Positions 1 through 10,255 of a stretch of 64,000 nucleotides of DNA are shown here, one piece after another. Source of the DNA: Echinometra lucunter. Its lineage: Eukaryota > Echinodermata > Echinoidea > Camarodonta > Echinometridae. The notes under the pieces were generated by a model. It was given only the letters and a program-made list of their open reading frames with translations. It was not told the DNA's origin and ran no database searches. The position numbers and the translations under genes are program-made. The stretch covers positions 31,849,234-31,913,233 of the forward strand of contig CM057157.1 in NCBI GenBank assembly GCA_029962745.1, given 5' to 3'. Position 1 is the first letter of the stretch, and every line of letters begins with the position of its first letter.

Positions 1-480
1 TCTTCTCATACCCCTTATCTTTCTCTCCCTCTCCCTCCTCCTTCTTGCTCTTCCTCTCCTTCCAGTTTCAGTTCTTCTATTTTATTTCGAAATTGTTTAT
101 CTATGTATATTTATCATGTAAATTGATAATTCTACTGAATCGCTGTCTTGCTTTTCGTGGATAATCATGATTCAATTTCCAAAGGTATACCAAATTTTAT
201 TTTATCTTTGTCATCATTTGTGTACTGTTTACCTTTGAATAATGTATGTAGATTCATGTGGTTCAGCTTTCAAATTGCAATACAATTTTTAGAAATACCT
301 TTTCAGATTAAATCAAAAGGAACTGGGGGTGGAGTCGATTAGAATAACTTACATGTTAAGCATGTTAAGTGAAAGAAACAAAAGGGGAGAAAATGGGGAA
401 AGGACATACGTATATTTATCCGAATATGTACCCATAACTGAGATTAGAAAATGTAAGACGTGAGGTTGTTTTGAATGTAC
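1..480. other. intron or intergenic sequence left of the FN3 exon
   Basis: Pyrimidine-rich at the very start (bases 1-70, CT-rich) and otherwise AT-rich. No coding signal or recognisable repeat was seen. If the fibronectin exon to its right is part of a multi-exon gene on the minus strand, this stretch is its downstream intron. Confidence 0.4.
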
Positions 481-751
481 CTGTAGTAAGTGTTATATTC
501 AGTGAATCTCCACTTCCCTCACTCATCCAGGGTGTAACAATAATGGTGTACTGTGTATTAGGTCGGAGTCCGGTGACTAGCTTGAACATATCGGCTGTGT
601 TTATCGGATATCCGTTCACGCTGTTTCCAGACGAGGCCACTACGTCAACTGTGTAGTAATCCCAAGATGACCCTGCTTCTACAGCCCAAGAAATGTTGAG
701 ATGGATTGCAGTAATCTCGCCAACAATGATAGACTCTATCCCTGTTCCGTG
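481..751 (-). CDS. fibronectin type III domain exon of an unidentified gene (partial)
   Basis: An internal exon on the minus strand encoding one fibronectin type III module of about 87-90 residues. The fold landmarks are visible: the B-strand Trp in ITAIHLNISW, the C-strand run WDYYTVDVV, the tyrosine-corner motif LRPNTQYTIIV near the F strand, and a closing strand DSLNITLTTG. The donor is ACTACAG/gtacat (exon ends at 481). The first acceptor is cttcttacag (exon starts at 751, phase 0). A second AG ten bases further in would start the exon at 741 and give a 261-nt exon of exactly 87 codons, phase 1 on both sides, the usual arrangement for shuffled FN3 modules. FN3 modules occur in cell-surface receptors, receptor phosphatases, adhesion and matrix proteins; nothing here says which. 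No neighbouring exon was recognised, so the gene cannot be named. Confidence 0.8.
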
Positions 752-839
752 CTGTAAGAAGATACATGACAAAAGTTTTATTACACATTTAATTCACTAT
801 TCTAATCTCTCCATTAAATGGTGTTATAGCACAATTCAA

Positions 840-853
840 CCCCCCCCCCCCCG
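840..853. repeat. poly-C tract
   Basis: Run of about 13 C. It is one of many long C/G homopolymers in the window and likely to vary in length. Confidence 0.85.
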
Positions 854-1012
854 AAATCATTAGCGAGCCTCGTACAAAGATTACAAAAATGTATCTCGCG
901 AAATGGTCAACAGCGGATAGTTTTTATCATAATCAATTATTGTTATCATTATTATATATGAATGTGTGAATTGTGTATATTGTATGAAATAAACACACCA
1001 AACGTCAAATAA

Positions 1013-1075
1013 ATGAATCTGAATTATTATTATTATTATTATCATTATTATCATTATTATCATCATAATTATTAC
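1013..1075. repeat. (ATT)n microsatellite with ATC variants
   Basis: Imperfect ATT/ATC trinucleotide array immediately before the SINE-like element. Open frames across it (poly-Tyr, poly-Ile) are artefacts. A second interrupted array of the same type is at 1440-1565. Confidence 0.85.
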
Positions 1076-1079
1076 ACAT

Positions 1080-1340
1080 ATAGGTGTAGTGGTCTGCTGG
1101 ATATGTTACCAAACTGTGGATCTGGTGGTCCGAGTTCAAGTTCCGCCACGGCGCCATGTTCTTTAGCAAGATATGAATCTACATTTGCCACTCTCCACCC
1201 AGGAGCAAATGGGTACCTGTGAGGCATTGCCGAAAGCCAATGTGATTGCCTTTGCCATTGCCCGGCATGTACGCATTTGAAGGGTGCAATATATAGGAAT
1301 ACTCTCTAAGGAGTGGAGATGGTGCACACTTCTGTGCGGG
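1080..1340 (+). mobile_element. tRNA-derived SINE, degenerate
   Basis: The 5' part resembles a tRNA-like head with a box-B-like stretch (gagttcaagttcc near 1132). It is followed by the core agcaagatatgaatctacat and tgccactctccaccca, and a tail around a short GGAGTGGAGA motif. The same core recurs at 26969, 32912 and, in degenerate form, at 60450, which defines an interspersed family. Called from the shared core and the tRNA-like head. Confidence 0.6.
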
Positions 1341-1439
1341 CTAGTAATCCAGTGACCATGCAGGGTAATTAGTGGTAATAATAGTAACACTGTAAAACGC
1401 ATTGAAGTATTCACGTAATGCGCTATATGAAATTAATGT

Positions 1440-1565
1440 TATATATCATTGTTCAAATTATTGTTGTTATCAGCATCATTGTTGTTATCAGCATCATTGT
1501 TGTTATCATTCTCATTATTTTCATAATCGTTATATATTACATTATCATTATCATCGTCATCACCC
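1440..1565. repeat. GTT/ATC-rich interrupted microsatellite
   Basis: Imperfect repeats of ttgttgttatcagcatca-like units followed by ATT/ATC triplets. Low complexity, not coding. Confidence 0.7.
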
Positions 1566-1787
1566 TCTTATCACAACAATACAACATAGCAACAATACAA
1601 CATTAATGGCGATATTGTACTTAATTACGTTATAAACATAGACCAAACGTAGTTAATGACCACGACACAAAGGAGGATTTTATGAGAAGTTTAAGGGAGA
1701 TATGACCATGTTAACTTGGAGATGGAGAAAAGGAAAAGAAGAAAAAGTCTGAAGAGGAAAAAAACTGAAGAGTGATAAATAGATAGA

Positions 1788-1816
1788 TAGAAAGAGAGAG
1801 AGAGAGAGAGAGATGA
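1788..1816. repeat. (GA)n microsatellite
   Basis: About 11 GA dinucleotides within a purine-rich stretch (1720-1850). No other feature seen in 1566-2169. Confidence 0.85.
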
Positions 1817-2177
1817 AAATAGAGGGAGGCAAAACGAAAAGAACTCGGGCATGAAAAATTACAGCATTATACCATACAGTATTATTTACACTTAGGTGAT
1901 GAAACCTATTTCTGCGAACCCTTTGAGGCTACTACTTTTCGCCCATTGATGCAAGAGAACGCTTTCAATGTTTCTCTTGGTTGACATTTTCAAGAAATCA
2001 GTTGTTTATGTTGACATCCAAAGTTACGAAATTACACATTACAACGGGGGAGGGGGGGGGGGATCAGGGATCGCTCTCATAAATGCGTGCGCTAGCCACC
2101 TGGCGGAAAAACTGACGATACATGCTGGGCCTTTGCTAATGTCGTTTATGTTGTTTTTAAAATCTGTTTGCTCCGAT

Positions 2178-2839
2178 CAGTGGCGGCACCAAGGGGAGGG
2201 GGGGGGGGGGCATGGGGGCATTTGCCCCCCCCCCCCACTCAGGAGCTTTGCCCCCCCCCAGTTGCCCCCCCCCCGAAATTTTGAGGACTGAAAAGAAAAA
2301 TTATACAGTAATTCGTAAATGTAGATGTTGTCATAAGCATCATATTCAAGCTGTGAAGTGCTCTAAAATACCATTTTCCGCTCTTCAAAACTTGATTGAA
2401 AACAAAAAAAAAAGTGGTTATTTTTGGTTCGCTGGCTTCGCTCGCTCGTCATATTTTAAAATTTCTTTTCTAAAATGCGATTAAAAACAAGAAAAGTTGC
2501 CATTTGGGGCTCGTTCGCTCGTCATATTTCAAAATATTTATTCGAAAATGCGATTAAAAACAAAAAAGCAGTTATTTTTTGTTCGCTTGCTTCGCTCGCC
2601 CGCAAAATTTATATTAAAATGTGTGTAAAAGGAAAAAAATAATCCAAAAAATCAATTATCCCCCCCCCCTCCTCAAAGTGGATTTACGCCAGAAAATAAA
2701 ACTCGCGATTCATGCTCGATTTTTCCACACACGCAAAAAAAAAAAAAATTGACTGACCCTGCCCCCCCCCAACATTTTCTTTTGCCCTCCATTTGCCCCC
2801 CCCCCCCCCCCCACTTTAACAATGCTGGTGCCGCCACTG
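2178..2839. mobile_element. hAT-type non-autonomous element, copy 1
   Basis: Terminal inverted repeats (TIRs) read CAGTGGCGGCACCA at the left and TGGTGCCGCCACTG at the right. They are flanked by an 8-bp duplication, gctccgat (2170-2177) and gctctgat (2840-2847), with one mismatch. An 8-bp target duplication and CAG...CTG termini are typical of the hAT superfamily. The interior has C homopolymers and tcgctcgctc-type motifs and no transposase frame. It is the reverse-oriented relative of the element at 39518-40048. Confidence 0.88.
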
Positions 2840-2847
2840 GCTCTGAT

Positions 2848-3403
2848 TATTATTTATTCCTAAAGGCTTACAGCAGGGACCACTCGGAGCCGACAATGGG
2901 TTAGCTTAGTATGTGTTACTTTTTAAAATGCAGGAAAACTATGTCTGGGAGGTCAGGAATATGTAGCGGTACACTTTTGTGTGTGTGTGTATGATATCAT
3001 CTAAAAGAAGACGGGCTCTAGTCATAGTCAAGTTCAATATTTCATTTCCTTCAGGACTGCACACCCCCTCTCCCCCCCCCCCCCCCCATAAAATAGACAT
3101 GCCATGGTTACATTGACTTCAGATACGTTAAATAGTATACCTCAAACAGAGCGATTAATGGCATTATATGATTGGTTTATTTACAAGTGTATGAATGTAT
3201 TCAATAGTCCATGGTTACAAGTACACATGGGGAGATGAATAATGACCACCGTGGAATGACAATGAGGCGACCCGTCGGTTTACTTGTCGATATGTACACA
3301 CAATAGCACACAGACTGGATCATAGTGATATGATCAGAGCACAAATATCAACCGTTGGCCAACATGGTTCGTTTTGCGCCGCAGCCATGGCAGCCGCGGC
3401 TCT
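2848..3403. other. intergenic, no gene seen
   Basis: Contains a short GT repeat (2980-2993) and a C tract (3073-3088). Nothing else recognisable. Confidence 0.4.
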
Positions 3404-3552
3404 GGGCCCCGTTTCATAAAACCTTGTTATCAGTAACAACTGCCACATTTCTATGACAAATTTGCTCTCAGTCAATCAGATGCAAGGATTTCAGTACAGC
3501 TTATAACAGTTAGTGCAACTTGTTCCTGATCACAAGTTTTATGAAACGTGGT
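3404..3552. mobile_element. short foldback MITE, GGGCCCCGTTTCATAAAA type
   Basis: Inverted ends gggccccgtttcataaaa and ttttatgaaacgtggtg enclose about 150 bp with a second inverted pair (ttgttatcagtaacaa against ttgttcctgatcacaa). Similar small hairpins at 44183 and 44408 begin GGGCCCTGTTGCATAAA. No transposase. Interpreted as a non-autonomous inverted-repeat element. Confidence 0.65.
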
Positions 3553-3978
3553 GATCATGCGTATCGACAAGTCTGAAGCTCATTCATGAACAAATATATC
3601 ATTCATATTCCGTACTCAGTAATGAGTTTAGACCTGGGTTAAACACTCTACAAGTATGACAAGCCTTTTCTAGTATATTGGTGCCTCTCGATAGGAATGT
3701 TGTAGTTGTTTTTTCCCCCATCTTTATTTAGTCAACAACGTGTTGCACTAAAATGTAAAACGTCACAATGACAATAATGTAGGAATTAAAAAAGTAAAGT
3801 ATCTTATCATTCTTATAACTTGTAACTTGCATTCGACGATGAAGATTACACATGGCTATAAAAATGATGAGTACACAGCAAGAAAAAATTGCATTTTTAA
3901 AAGAAATTATTTTTCGCTTATTCTGAAGATGCAATTTCATACACATCAAAGCGTGTAAAAAAACTATTTCCCCGGTTA

Positions 3979-4397
3979 AGCCCACCGCACACTATACGAT
4001 CCGTTTGCGATCGGATTTTGGAAAAATTTGTTAGCATTTTAGATTAACATTCGAACATGTAAGATCTTTACGATCAAAGTTCCGAATAGACGTATGAATA
4101 ATATACTGGAAAATCTGGGCTATTGCTAGCCTCCCTGCAGGAATAAAAGCGAACTCTTTTCTGAATCGGAGGGACGTCATAGCAATCTAGTGATTGGTTG
4201 CGATTCGAAGCCGATTTCGTCTTTACTCCCATCAGAAGGCTTGCAGTTTACTAAGATTTTGATTTTAGTATTCCTATCATTATTCCGAACTTCAAATAAG
4301 ATAATTTTACTTCTGTAAACTTTCATATTTAATGCAAAATGCCATTTGTTCAAAAATCGGATAGCAGTAAGAACGTATACTGTGCGATCGGCTTTAG
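3979..4397. mobile_element. possible MITE with AAGCCnnnnGCACACTATAC ends
   Basis: The left end aagcccaccgcacactatac is an imperfect inverted match to the right end gtatactgtgcgatcggctt. It is preceded by TTAA and followed by TAGA, so the target duplication is not clear. Interior AT-rich and non-coding. Confidence 0.4.
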
Positions 4398-4833
4398 AGA
4401 TATGTGTGTTACAATTTCGCTGTACATGTTTGATTAAAAAAAATAATAATTAACTTGTTCAAAACACTTTCACAATTATTTGCATTTCTCCGAAACAGTG
4501 TATACAATGAATACATTGTATACATGCCAGTCCGTCGTAACAGGATTTCAAATTTCGTTTTTCATACATGTTGCTCACCATTTATCCAGCTGCATTGTTA
4601 CTTGTATATATTTTATGATAATTTAGTCTGACGTTCATTCTTGGTTGGATGAGGGGACAAAATCAGGATCATCAGAGTTTCAACGAGTCGTAAGGTTATA
4701 TGTCTATTCGTTCCCCCCCCCCCCGCCCCTTTCAGAGAACGTTCCTTCCATTCTTGACATCAGAGAGCGCTTTGTAGTGTAGGTGAAGGAGCAAAGATGC
4801 GGATAATTATGACACAACATAAAGAAGAGGACT

Positions 4834-5030
4834 GGTATAATAGTCGAGTGGTTTAAGGCGCTTGACTAGAGACACGAGAATCAGTGGTTCAATCCCTGGT
4901 ACTGCACTTATGCCGTTGAGCAAGAAATTTTTATCTACATTGCTCTTTGATCGTACATTGAACAGCCTGTTGAATAAATTACGGTATGTGCTAGAGGCGT
5001 ATTGATACCAACGTGTGCATGTATGTGTTT
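4834..5030 (+). mobile_element. tRNA(Ser/Leu)-like SINE
   Basis: Starts with a tRNA-like region: a box A-like gtcgagtggtttaaggcgc and, about 35 bases on, a box B-like ggttcaatccc. A degenerate gcaagaaatttttatctac core follows, related to the SINE core seen at 1165 and 32912. Box A resembles tRNA-Ser/Leu genes, but the acceptor stem does not close, so this is a SINE and not a functional tRNA gene. A piggyBac-type MITE begins just downstream. Confidence 0.65.
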
Positions 5031-5039
5031 CCTTTTTAA

Positions 5040-5437
5040 CCCATTCATGACAGGAATTATTTAAAGCCTAATTTGATCAGCTTTTATTCTTCAAATTGGC
5101 AACACCAACATTTTTATTTTATTGCTACATTTTTCTTACAAAACGTCATGTATCTGAAATGAATATAAATTGACAGAAAAAGTCAAAAAGTTGCCAATTT
5201 GCAGGGGAAAATGGTGATTTTAAACTTTCTATCACATTGCCAATTTAAGGATTTTAATGCTTATTTTCCTTCAAAAAATTTTCAGCATCAAACAACGAAT
5301 ATTGACGCAACCAAAATGGGCACAGTTTGTGTAGAATTTTTTGCTCTTTATGCTCATGTATTTGGTATGATTTTTAGGGCTTTGCATCAAAAGATATTAG
5401 GCCAAACCACAAAATGTGGACCTCTGTCATGAATGGG
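5040..5437 (+). mobile_element. piggyBac-type MITE, copy 1
   Basis: A 398-bp element with inverted termini CCCATTCATGACAG and CTGTCATGAATGGG, flanked on both sides by TTAA (5036-5039 and 5438-5441). A TTAA target and termini beginning CCC are hallmarks of the piggyBac superfamily. No transposase; a 77-codon open frame inside is not conserved in the second copy (41039-41440, opposite orientation). Confidence 0.88.
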
Positions 5438-5883
5438 TTAAAAGAGCAGCTATAAAGATTGTACAAAGGATAAGGCAATAATTGATGCATACACTGTCTG
5501 TTTAGACAACTATGGATGACCAGAATGCAGTATGACGTCAAAATGGGAAAAATCACAACTTCTGTTCAGTTAGAATAATATCCCTGTAATGATCATTAAA
5601 AAAAAAAAGAATTAGGTACTATGCCTTTAATAACGTCATTGTCTCAACGAAAACAACATATTTTCAGAAGTAAATTATTCAATAATGTTCTAGATCTAGG
5701 AAATCATTTTTAAAAACGGAGGCTTTGTGAACTGTGACCACTTTGATTTAAATCAGCTGACATACATATTTCACCGTTTCTCACTTATCCTATCTACCAC
5801 ATTCCTATTCTAGATCTTATTACTTTGACTGTTGACTATTACGTTTATATGATAATTCTAATATTCTAGGGTTTGGTATGCTA

Positions 5884-7574
5884 CAGGGGCGGCCGAGCTG
5901 TATGGGGGGGGGGGGCAGGGGGCACAGTGCACCTCACTTTTCCAAGCACCCAAATGTGCCCCCTTTTGCCCATGAAAAATGCTCCTTTTTCAAACCTGTT
6001 CAGTGCCCACTTTTTATTTTTGCGTGCGCTTATTTTCTTTTTTTTTTCTTAATAAGTGCACTTTCTTCTTTAGCAAGTGCCCCTTTTCGCTTAAGATGTA
6101 AGTCGCCTTTTTAAAAACCTACAACTGCCCCCCCCCCCTTCACGACAAAACATTGACCCTTCCCTTATTTCACAGTGCTCTTTCCCCTTCTGTAATGAAT
6201 GTCCCTATTGAAAAAATAATAGGTGCCCTTTCGACTGCCCATTTTGGGTTCTAATAGAGCATTTGTCTATCTGTTGAGTGCCCCTTTTCACCTCTCATAA
6301 GTTCTTCGTTTCTACTTGGGCAAGTTTACTTCTGGAAAATGCCCATTTTCCTTTTCCTTTCTAGTATGTCCGATTTTCCCTTCTGTTAACGTGATATAAG
6401 AAACACAATTGCCTTTTTTGTTTCCAGATGTGCCCCTTTTCTGTTCCGGCTTGGGCCCTTTTTAAATTTGATACTCACTTATTTGATTTCTATGCTTTCT
6501 AATAAGTGTCATTTTTCCTTACGATATTAAGCCCCCCCCCCCCCCTCGAATCTGATAAGTCTCTTTTTCACTTCTAAAGAGCATCTAGTTTGATTATGAC
6601 GAGTGTCCCTTTTGGGTCTCCCTTTTCGTTTTATGTAGTGCAATTCTCCTTCCGATAAGTTCCTCCTTTGAATGTGATACATGTACTTTTGTTACTTTCT
6701 GATTAGCGCCCCTTTTTTCTTACGCTGTTCCTCCTCTTTTAATTATCCCTTTTCACGTCTTGTAAGTAACTAACATGTTATTCCCAGTCTCCAAAATAGC
6801 CATATACCTAGCTCCAAAGAATCAGAGAAGCATAGATTACCTAATTGATTTACTATATATTAAAGTGTGAGGTAGTGAGGCAGTGGAGCAGGAGGCAAAA
6901 GCTAGGGCACAACGCCCACGAAAACTTTTGTAAGGACGAAATATGCCCCTACATTAAAGCAGGGAGGGTATTTTCCTTTTTCCCGAAGCTCGCTACGCTG
7001 CGCTGGCTCGCACATTATATCTCATGTATGAATTATCAAGTGTGTTGTAAACCATAAAGTTTGATCTATCCACCTATACATGTCATGATTGTGCTTATAT
7101 TTAAGACCCCTTTTCAGTTTGACCTTTTTTTCTCTAAATATGATATATCGGCCGTGATGAGACTCAAAAATGTATTGAAAATTATAGCTTGACCAATAAG
7201 AAGAACGACGACTAGGTTAATGATTGATGGGGAAGAGCCTTAAAGTGAATATGCGAGATATTTATCATCAAATCACTGTCAATAATGCAAATATCATTGT
7301 CTTCAGAAAGAAAAATCTTTTTCGCTCGCTCACTTCGCTTTCTCGCAAATTAGTAATCAGAGCAGTCTTCACAACTGCAAAGTAAAACTATTATTGTAAA
7401 GATTAGAAAAAGATATGTTGAAAATGATCCGTAAAAGTTTCTTAAGTACAGTGTAGGTGTATACGAACGCGTTACAAGGCCTTCTTCTATTGTATGTGCC
7501 CCCTTTTTCAAAAAAGTGCCCATTTTCGCTGGTGTGCGCCCCCTACCACTTTGCAAGACACTCCACCGCCCCTG
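5884..7574. mobile_element. hAT-like element, 1.7 kb, decayed
   Basis: Termini CAGGGGCGGC and CCGCCCCTG are inverted copies of each other. They are flanked by an 8-bp duplication with one mismatch, gtatgcta (5876-5883) and gtatgata (7575-7582). The interior is dominated by diverged copies of a short TGCCCCTTTT-like motif. No transposase frame survives. The N gap starts 18 bases beyond the right duplication. Confidence 0.8.
5930..6760. repeat. diverged tandem array of a TGCCCCTTTT motif
   Basis: Within the hAT-like element, the words gtgcccctttt, aagtgcccctttt, gagtgcccctttt, atgtgcccctttt and variants recur roughly every 25-60 bases over 800 bp. This gives strong strand asymmetry (pyrimidine-rich on +). 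Looks like an old minisatellite. Confidence 0.65.
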
Positions 7575-7600
7575 GTATGATAGCCCCCTCCGTTTTCAAT

Positions 7601-8100
7601 NNNNNNNNNNNNNNNNNNNNNNNNNNNNNNNNNNNNNNNNNNNNNNNNNNNNNNNNNNNNNNNNNNNNNNNNNNNNNNNNNNNNNNNNNNNNNNNNNNNN
7701 NNNNNNNNNNNNNNNNNNNNNNNNNNNNNNNNNNNNNNNNNNNNNNNNNNNNNNNNNNNNNNNNNNNNNNNNNNNNNNNNNNNNNNNNNNNNNNNNNNNN
7801 NNNNNNNNNNNNNNNNNNNNNNNNNNNNNNNNNNNNNNNNNNNNNNNNNNNNNNNNNNNNNNNNNNNNNNNNNNNNNNNNNNNNNNNNNNNNNNNNNNNN
7901 NNNNNNNNNNNNNNNNNNNNNNNNNNNNNNNNNNNNNNNNNNNNNNNNNNNNNNNNNNNNNNNNNNNNNNNNNNNNNNNNNNNNNNNNNNNNNNNNNNNN
8001 NNNNNNNNNNNNNNNNNNNNNNNNNNNNNNNNNNNNNNNNNNNNNNNNNNNNNNNNNNNNNNNNNNNNNNNNNNNNNNNNNNNNNNNNNNNNNNNNNNNN
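7601..8100. other. assembly gap
   Basis: 500 N; a round number that suggests a scaffolding gap of arbitrary or estimated size. Open frames crossing it are meaningless. Confidence 0.99.
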
Positions 8101-8551
8101 ACTTCAAAAAATTAACCAGTTGAGCATGATTTGATTTTGGTATAACATGCATTTTGCTTAAACCCTAGCCTGAGTTATCCTATTCAACAAGTTAATAACT
8201 GTAATAATTCTTTACTATGTATATCTCAATAAATTATGTTCACTTCTCTTTACCCTTGCATCATGAACCTCTATAAGACAGTCCACTTTCTTCATAGAGC
8301 CCTGCATCTTCTTCATACCTGAATAACATTGGAGAAATCAAGTCTTTTTTGAACTGGAAGTAACATACATACAACATATCTACATGTACACTGCTTTTCC
8401 ATGAAAAACTTTAATAGTAAGAATATAACGACCAATTCTCTATTACATGCAAAAACTCAGAAAAAGGCATGTACACGTAAGAGTGTGAATAATATGGCTA
8501 AATACTTGAAAACCACAATATCAAATATAGAATAAATAAATAATCATATTA

Positions 8552-8682
8552 TGGATGGCTCTGAATGGGATACCAGAGAATATTCCACAAATTAGGACTA
8601 ACATTGAATGAATCGCAGTTGAGTGCAATATTGGCCCTAACGAGTGGAATATTTCTGGTATTCCATGAAATAAAGCCATCCA
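8552..8682. mobile_element. short foldback MITE
   Basis: Left arm tggatggctctgaatgggat, right arm attccatgaaataaagccat followed by cca; a second matched pair gaatattccac / gtggaatattt lies inside. Flanked by TA on the left and gTA on the right. About 131 bp, non-coding. Confidence 0.55.
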
Positions 8683-9186
8683 GTATAATTATTATCATCT
8701 ATACCCAAAAGGAAAGTGATTTAAAATCCAATAAAAAAACATTTCAGCAGCCAAAAAAGGCCCCTCATCATACATTAATTTTGATCAACAAGTTTTTTTA
8801 CCTCTTTATGACGTCATCTATGTATCATTTGCACTATGCATGTATTGCATATCCGCGAATTGTATCCTTATTGCCGCTTTGCACGCGAAGAGACCATGCA
8901 AAATATGGCATAATATTGTACGGCAAATTTTGTACATGAGCCTATGGGGAATTCGCCATTTTGTACAATATGCTCTGATATTGTACAGACAAATCATGAA
9001 GACAGTAAATACGCATTTTTAATGCACCACTAAAATGCCCTATAATAGATAATAACAGATAATAATCCCACTACTGTATAAGCGAATATTTTCACTAATC
9101 ACAGGCTCACAGACATTTTCGCGAGTTGTTGATTTCATGAGCGCAAGTAGCAGTAGCAATACGATGCATGCTAATTTGCCCCAATT

Positions 9187-9421
9187 ACCATTGGAGTACC
9201 ACATGGCTCAACATTGGGACCAATGATGCTTATAATTTACATAAATAGTTTACAATCTGCTTTTGCTGATTTACATGTAAATGACACTATAATGCTTCTC
9301 AGAGCAAAAATGTAGATGAATTACAAACTGAGATGCAAGTTGGTCTGCAGGAGGGAGAAAAATGGTTAATTCTTAAGCTGACTCTAAATTTAAAACAAGC
9401 AAATAGCAAGATTGTGTCTCA
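9187..9421 (+). pseudogene. LINE reverse transcriptase fragment
   Basis: Translation in one frame from 9193 reads GVPHGSTLGPMMLIIYINSL, the canonical RT block GVPQGS-LGP-x-IYIN-L, followed by a decayed YADDT motif (HVNDT). A one-base frameshift near 9310 moves the rest into another frame, which continues with a DELQTEMQVGLQ...W helix segment typical of the region after the active site. Both ends are truncated. This is a dead fragment of a non-LTR retrotransposon; the clade cannot be fixed from 78 codons. Confidence 0.78.
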
Positions 9422-9429
9422 CCAATCGT

Positions 9430-10255
9430 GACTAAATAACACGAAAGTTTTCCCAAGTACATCCCTAACCTAGTTTGATGTCACAAGAAAGTCTTGCAGG
9501 TAAACTTTAATGTTTGAACCTCAAATGACCTTTTACCTTACCATGTGACCTGATGGCACAATAGCATGAATGTACCCCTAGTGCATTTATCACCTAAGTT
9601 TGGTTGCCATCGGACCAACAGTTGTCAAGTTATAGGTCATAAGAGTCTTGCAGGTAAACTTTAATGTTTGTAAATAAAATGACCTTTGACCTTACATGTG
9701 ACATCCGATGCCACCATAACATGATGGTCCCCCAAGTGCATCTATGCCCCAAGTTTAGTTGAAAACGGAGCAACGGTGGCAAAGTTATTTGTTATAAGAG
9801 AGTCTTGCAGGTAAACTCTAACGTTTGACTTCAAATGACCTTTGACCCCACCATGTGACCTCCGACAGGACCACAACATGATGTTACCTATAGCGCATCT
9901 ATCACCCAAGTTTGGTTGCCATTGGACCAACAGTTGTCAAGTTATGTGTCATAAGAGAGCCTTGCAGGTAAACTTTAACATATGTAAAAAGAGTCTTGCA
10001 GGTACTCTATAACAATGTGACCTCAAATGACCTTTGACCTCACCATGTGACCTCCGACAGCACCGCAACATGATGGTACCCCTAGTGTATCTACCACCCA
10101 AGTTTGGTTGCCATTGGACCAGCAGTTGCCAAGTTATGCGTCATAAGAGTCTCGCAGGTAAACTTTAACATTTGTGACGGACAGACGACGGACGAACGCC
10201 ATTTAGATCCCTTAGTCTCCCCTTCACCTCCGGTGGGCGAGACAACAAAGGGGAA
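9430..10255. repeat. tandem repeat of about 155 bp with conserved GACGGAC tail
   Basis: The word gtcttgcaggtaaac recurs at about 9491, 9646, 9801, 9959, 9989 and 10151, a period near 155 bp with one short 30-bp unit. Units share atgacctttgacctta and aagtttggttgccattgga. After the last unit the sequence runs into gacggacagacgacggacga and a ctccggtgggcgagacaac end, which looks like the shared terminus of an interspersed element carrying internal tandem units. Confidence 0.8.

Noticed and set aside
4838..4905. Functional tRNA-Ser or tRNA-Leu gene
   Set aside because: Only the promoter boxes resemble a tRNA; no acceptor stem and no terminator, and it continues into a SINE-like body.
7457..8152. 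Open frames of about 200 codons across 7.5-8.15 kb
   Set aside because: Most of their length is the N gap.
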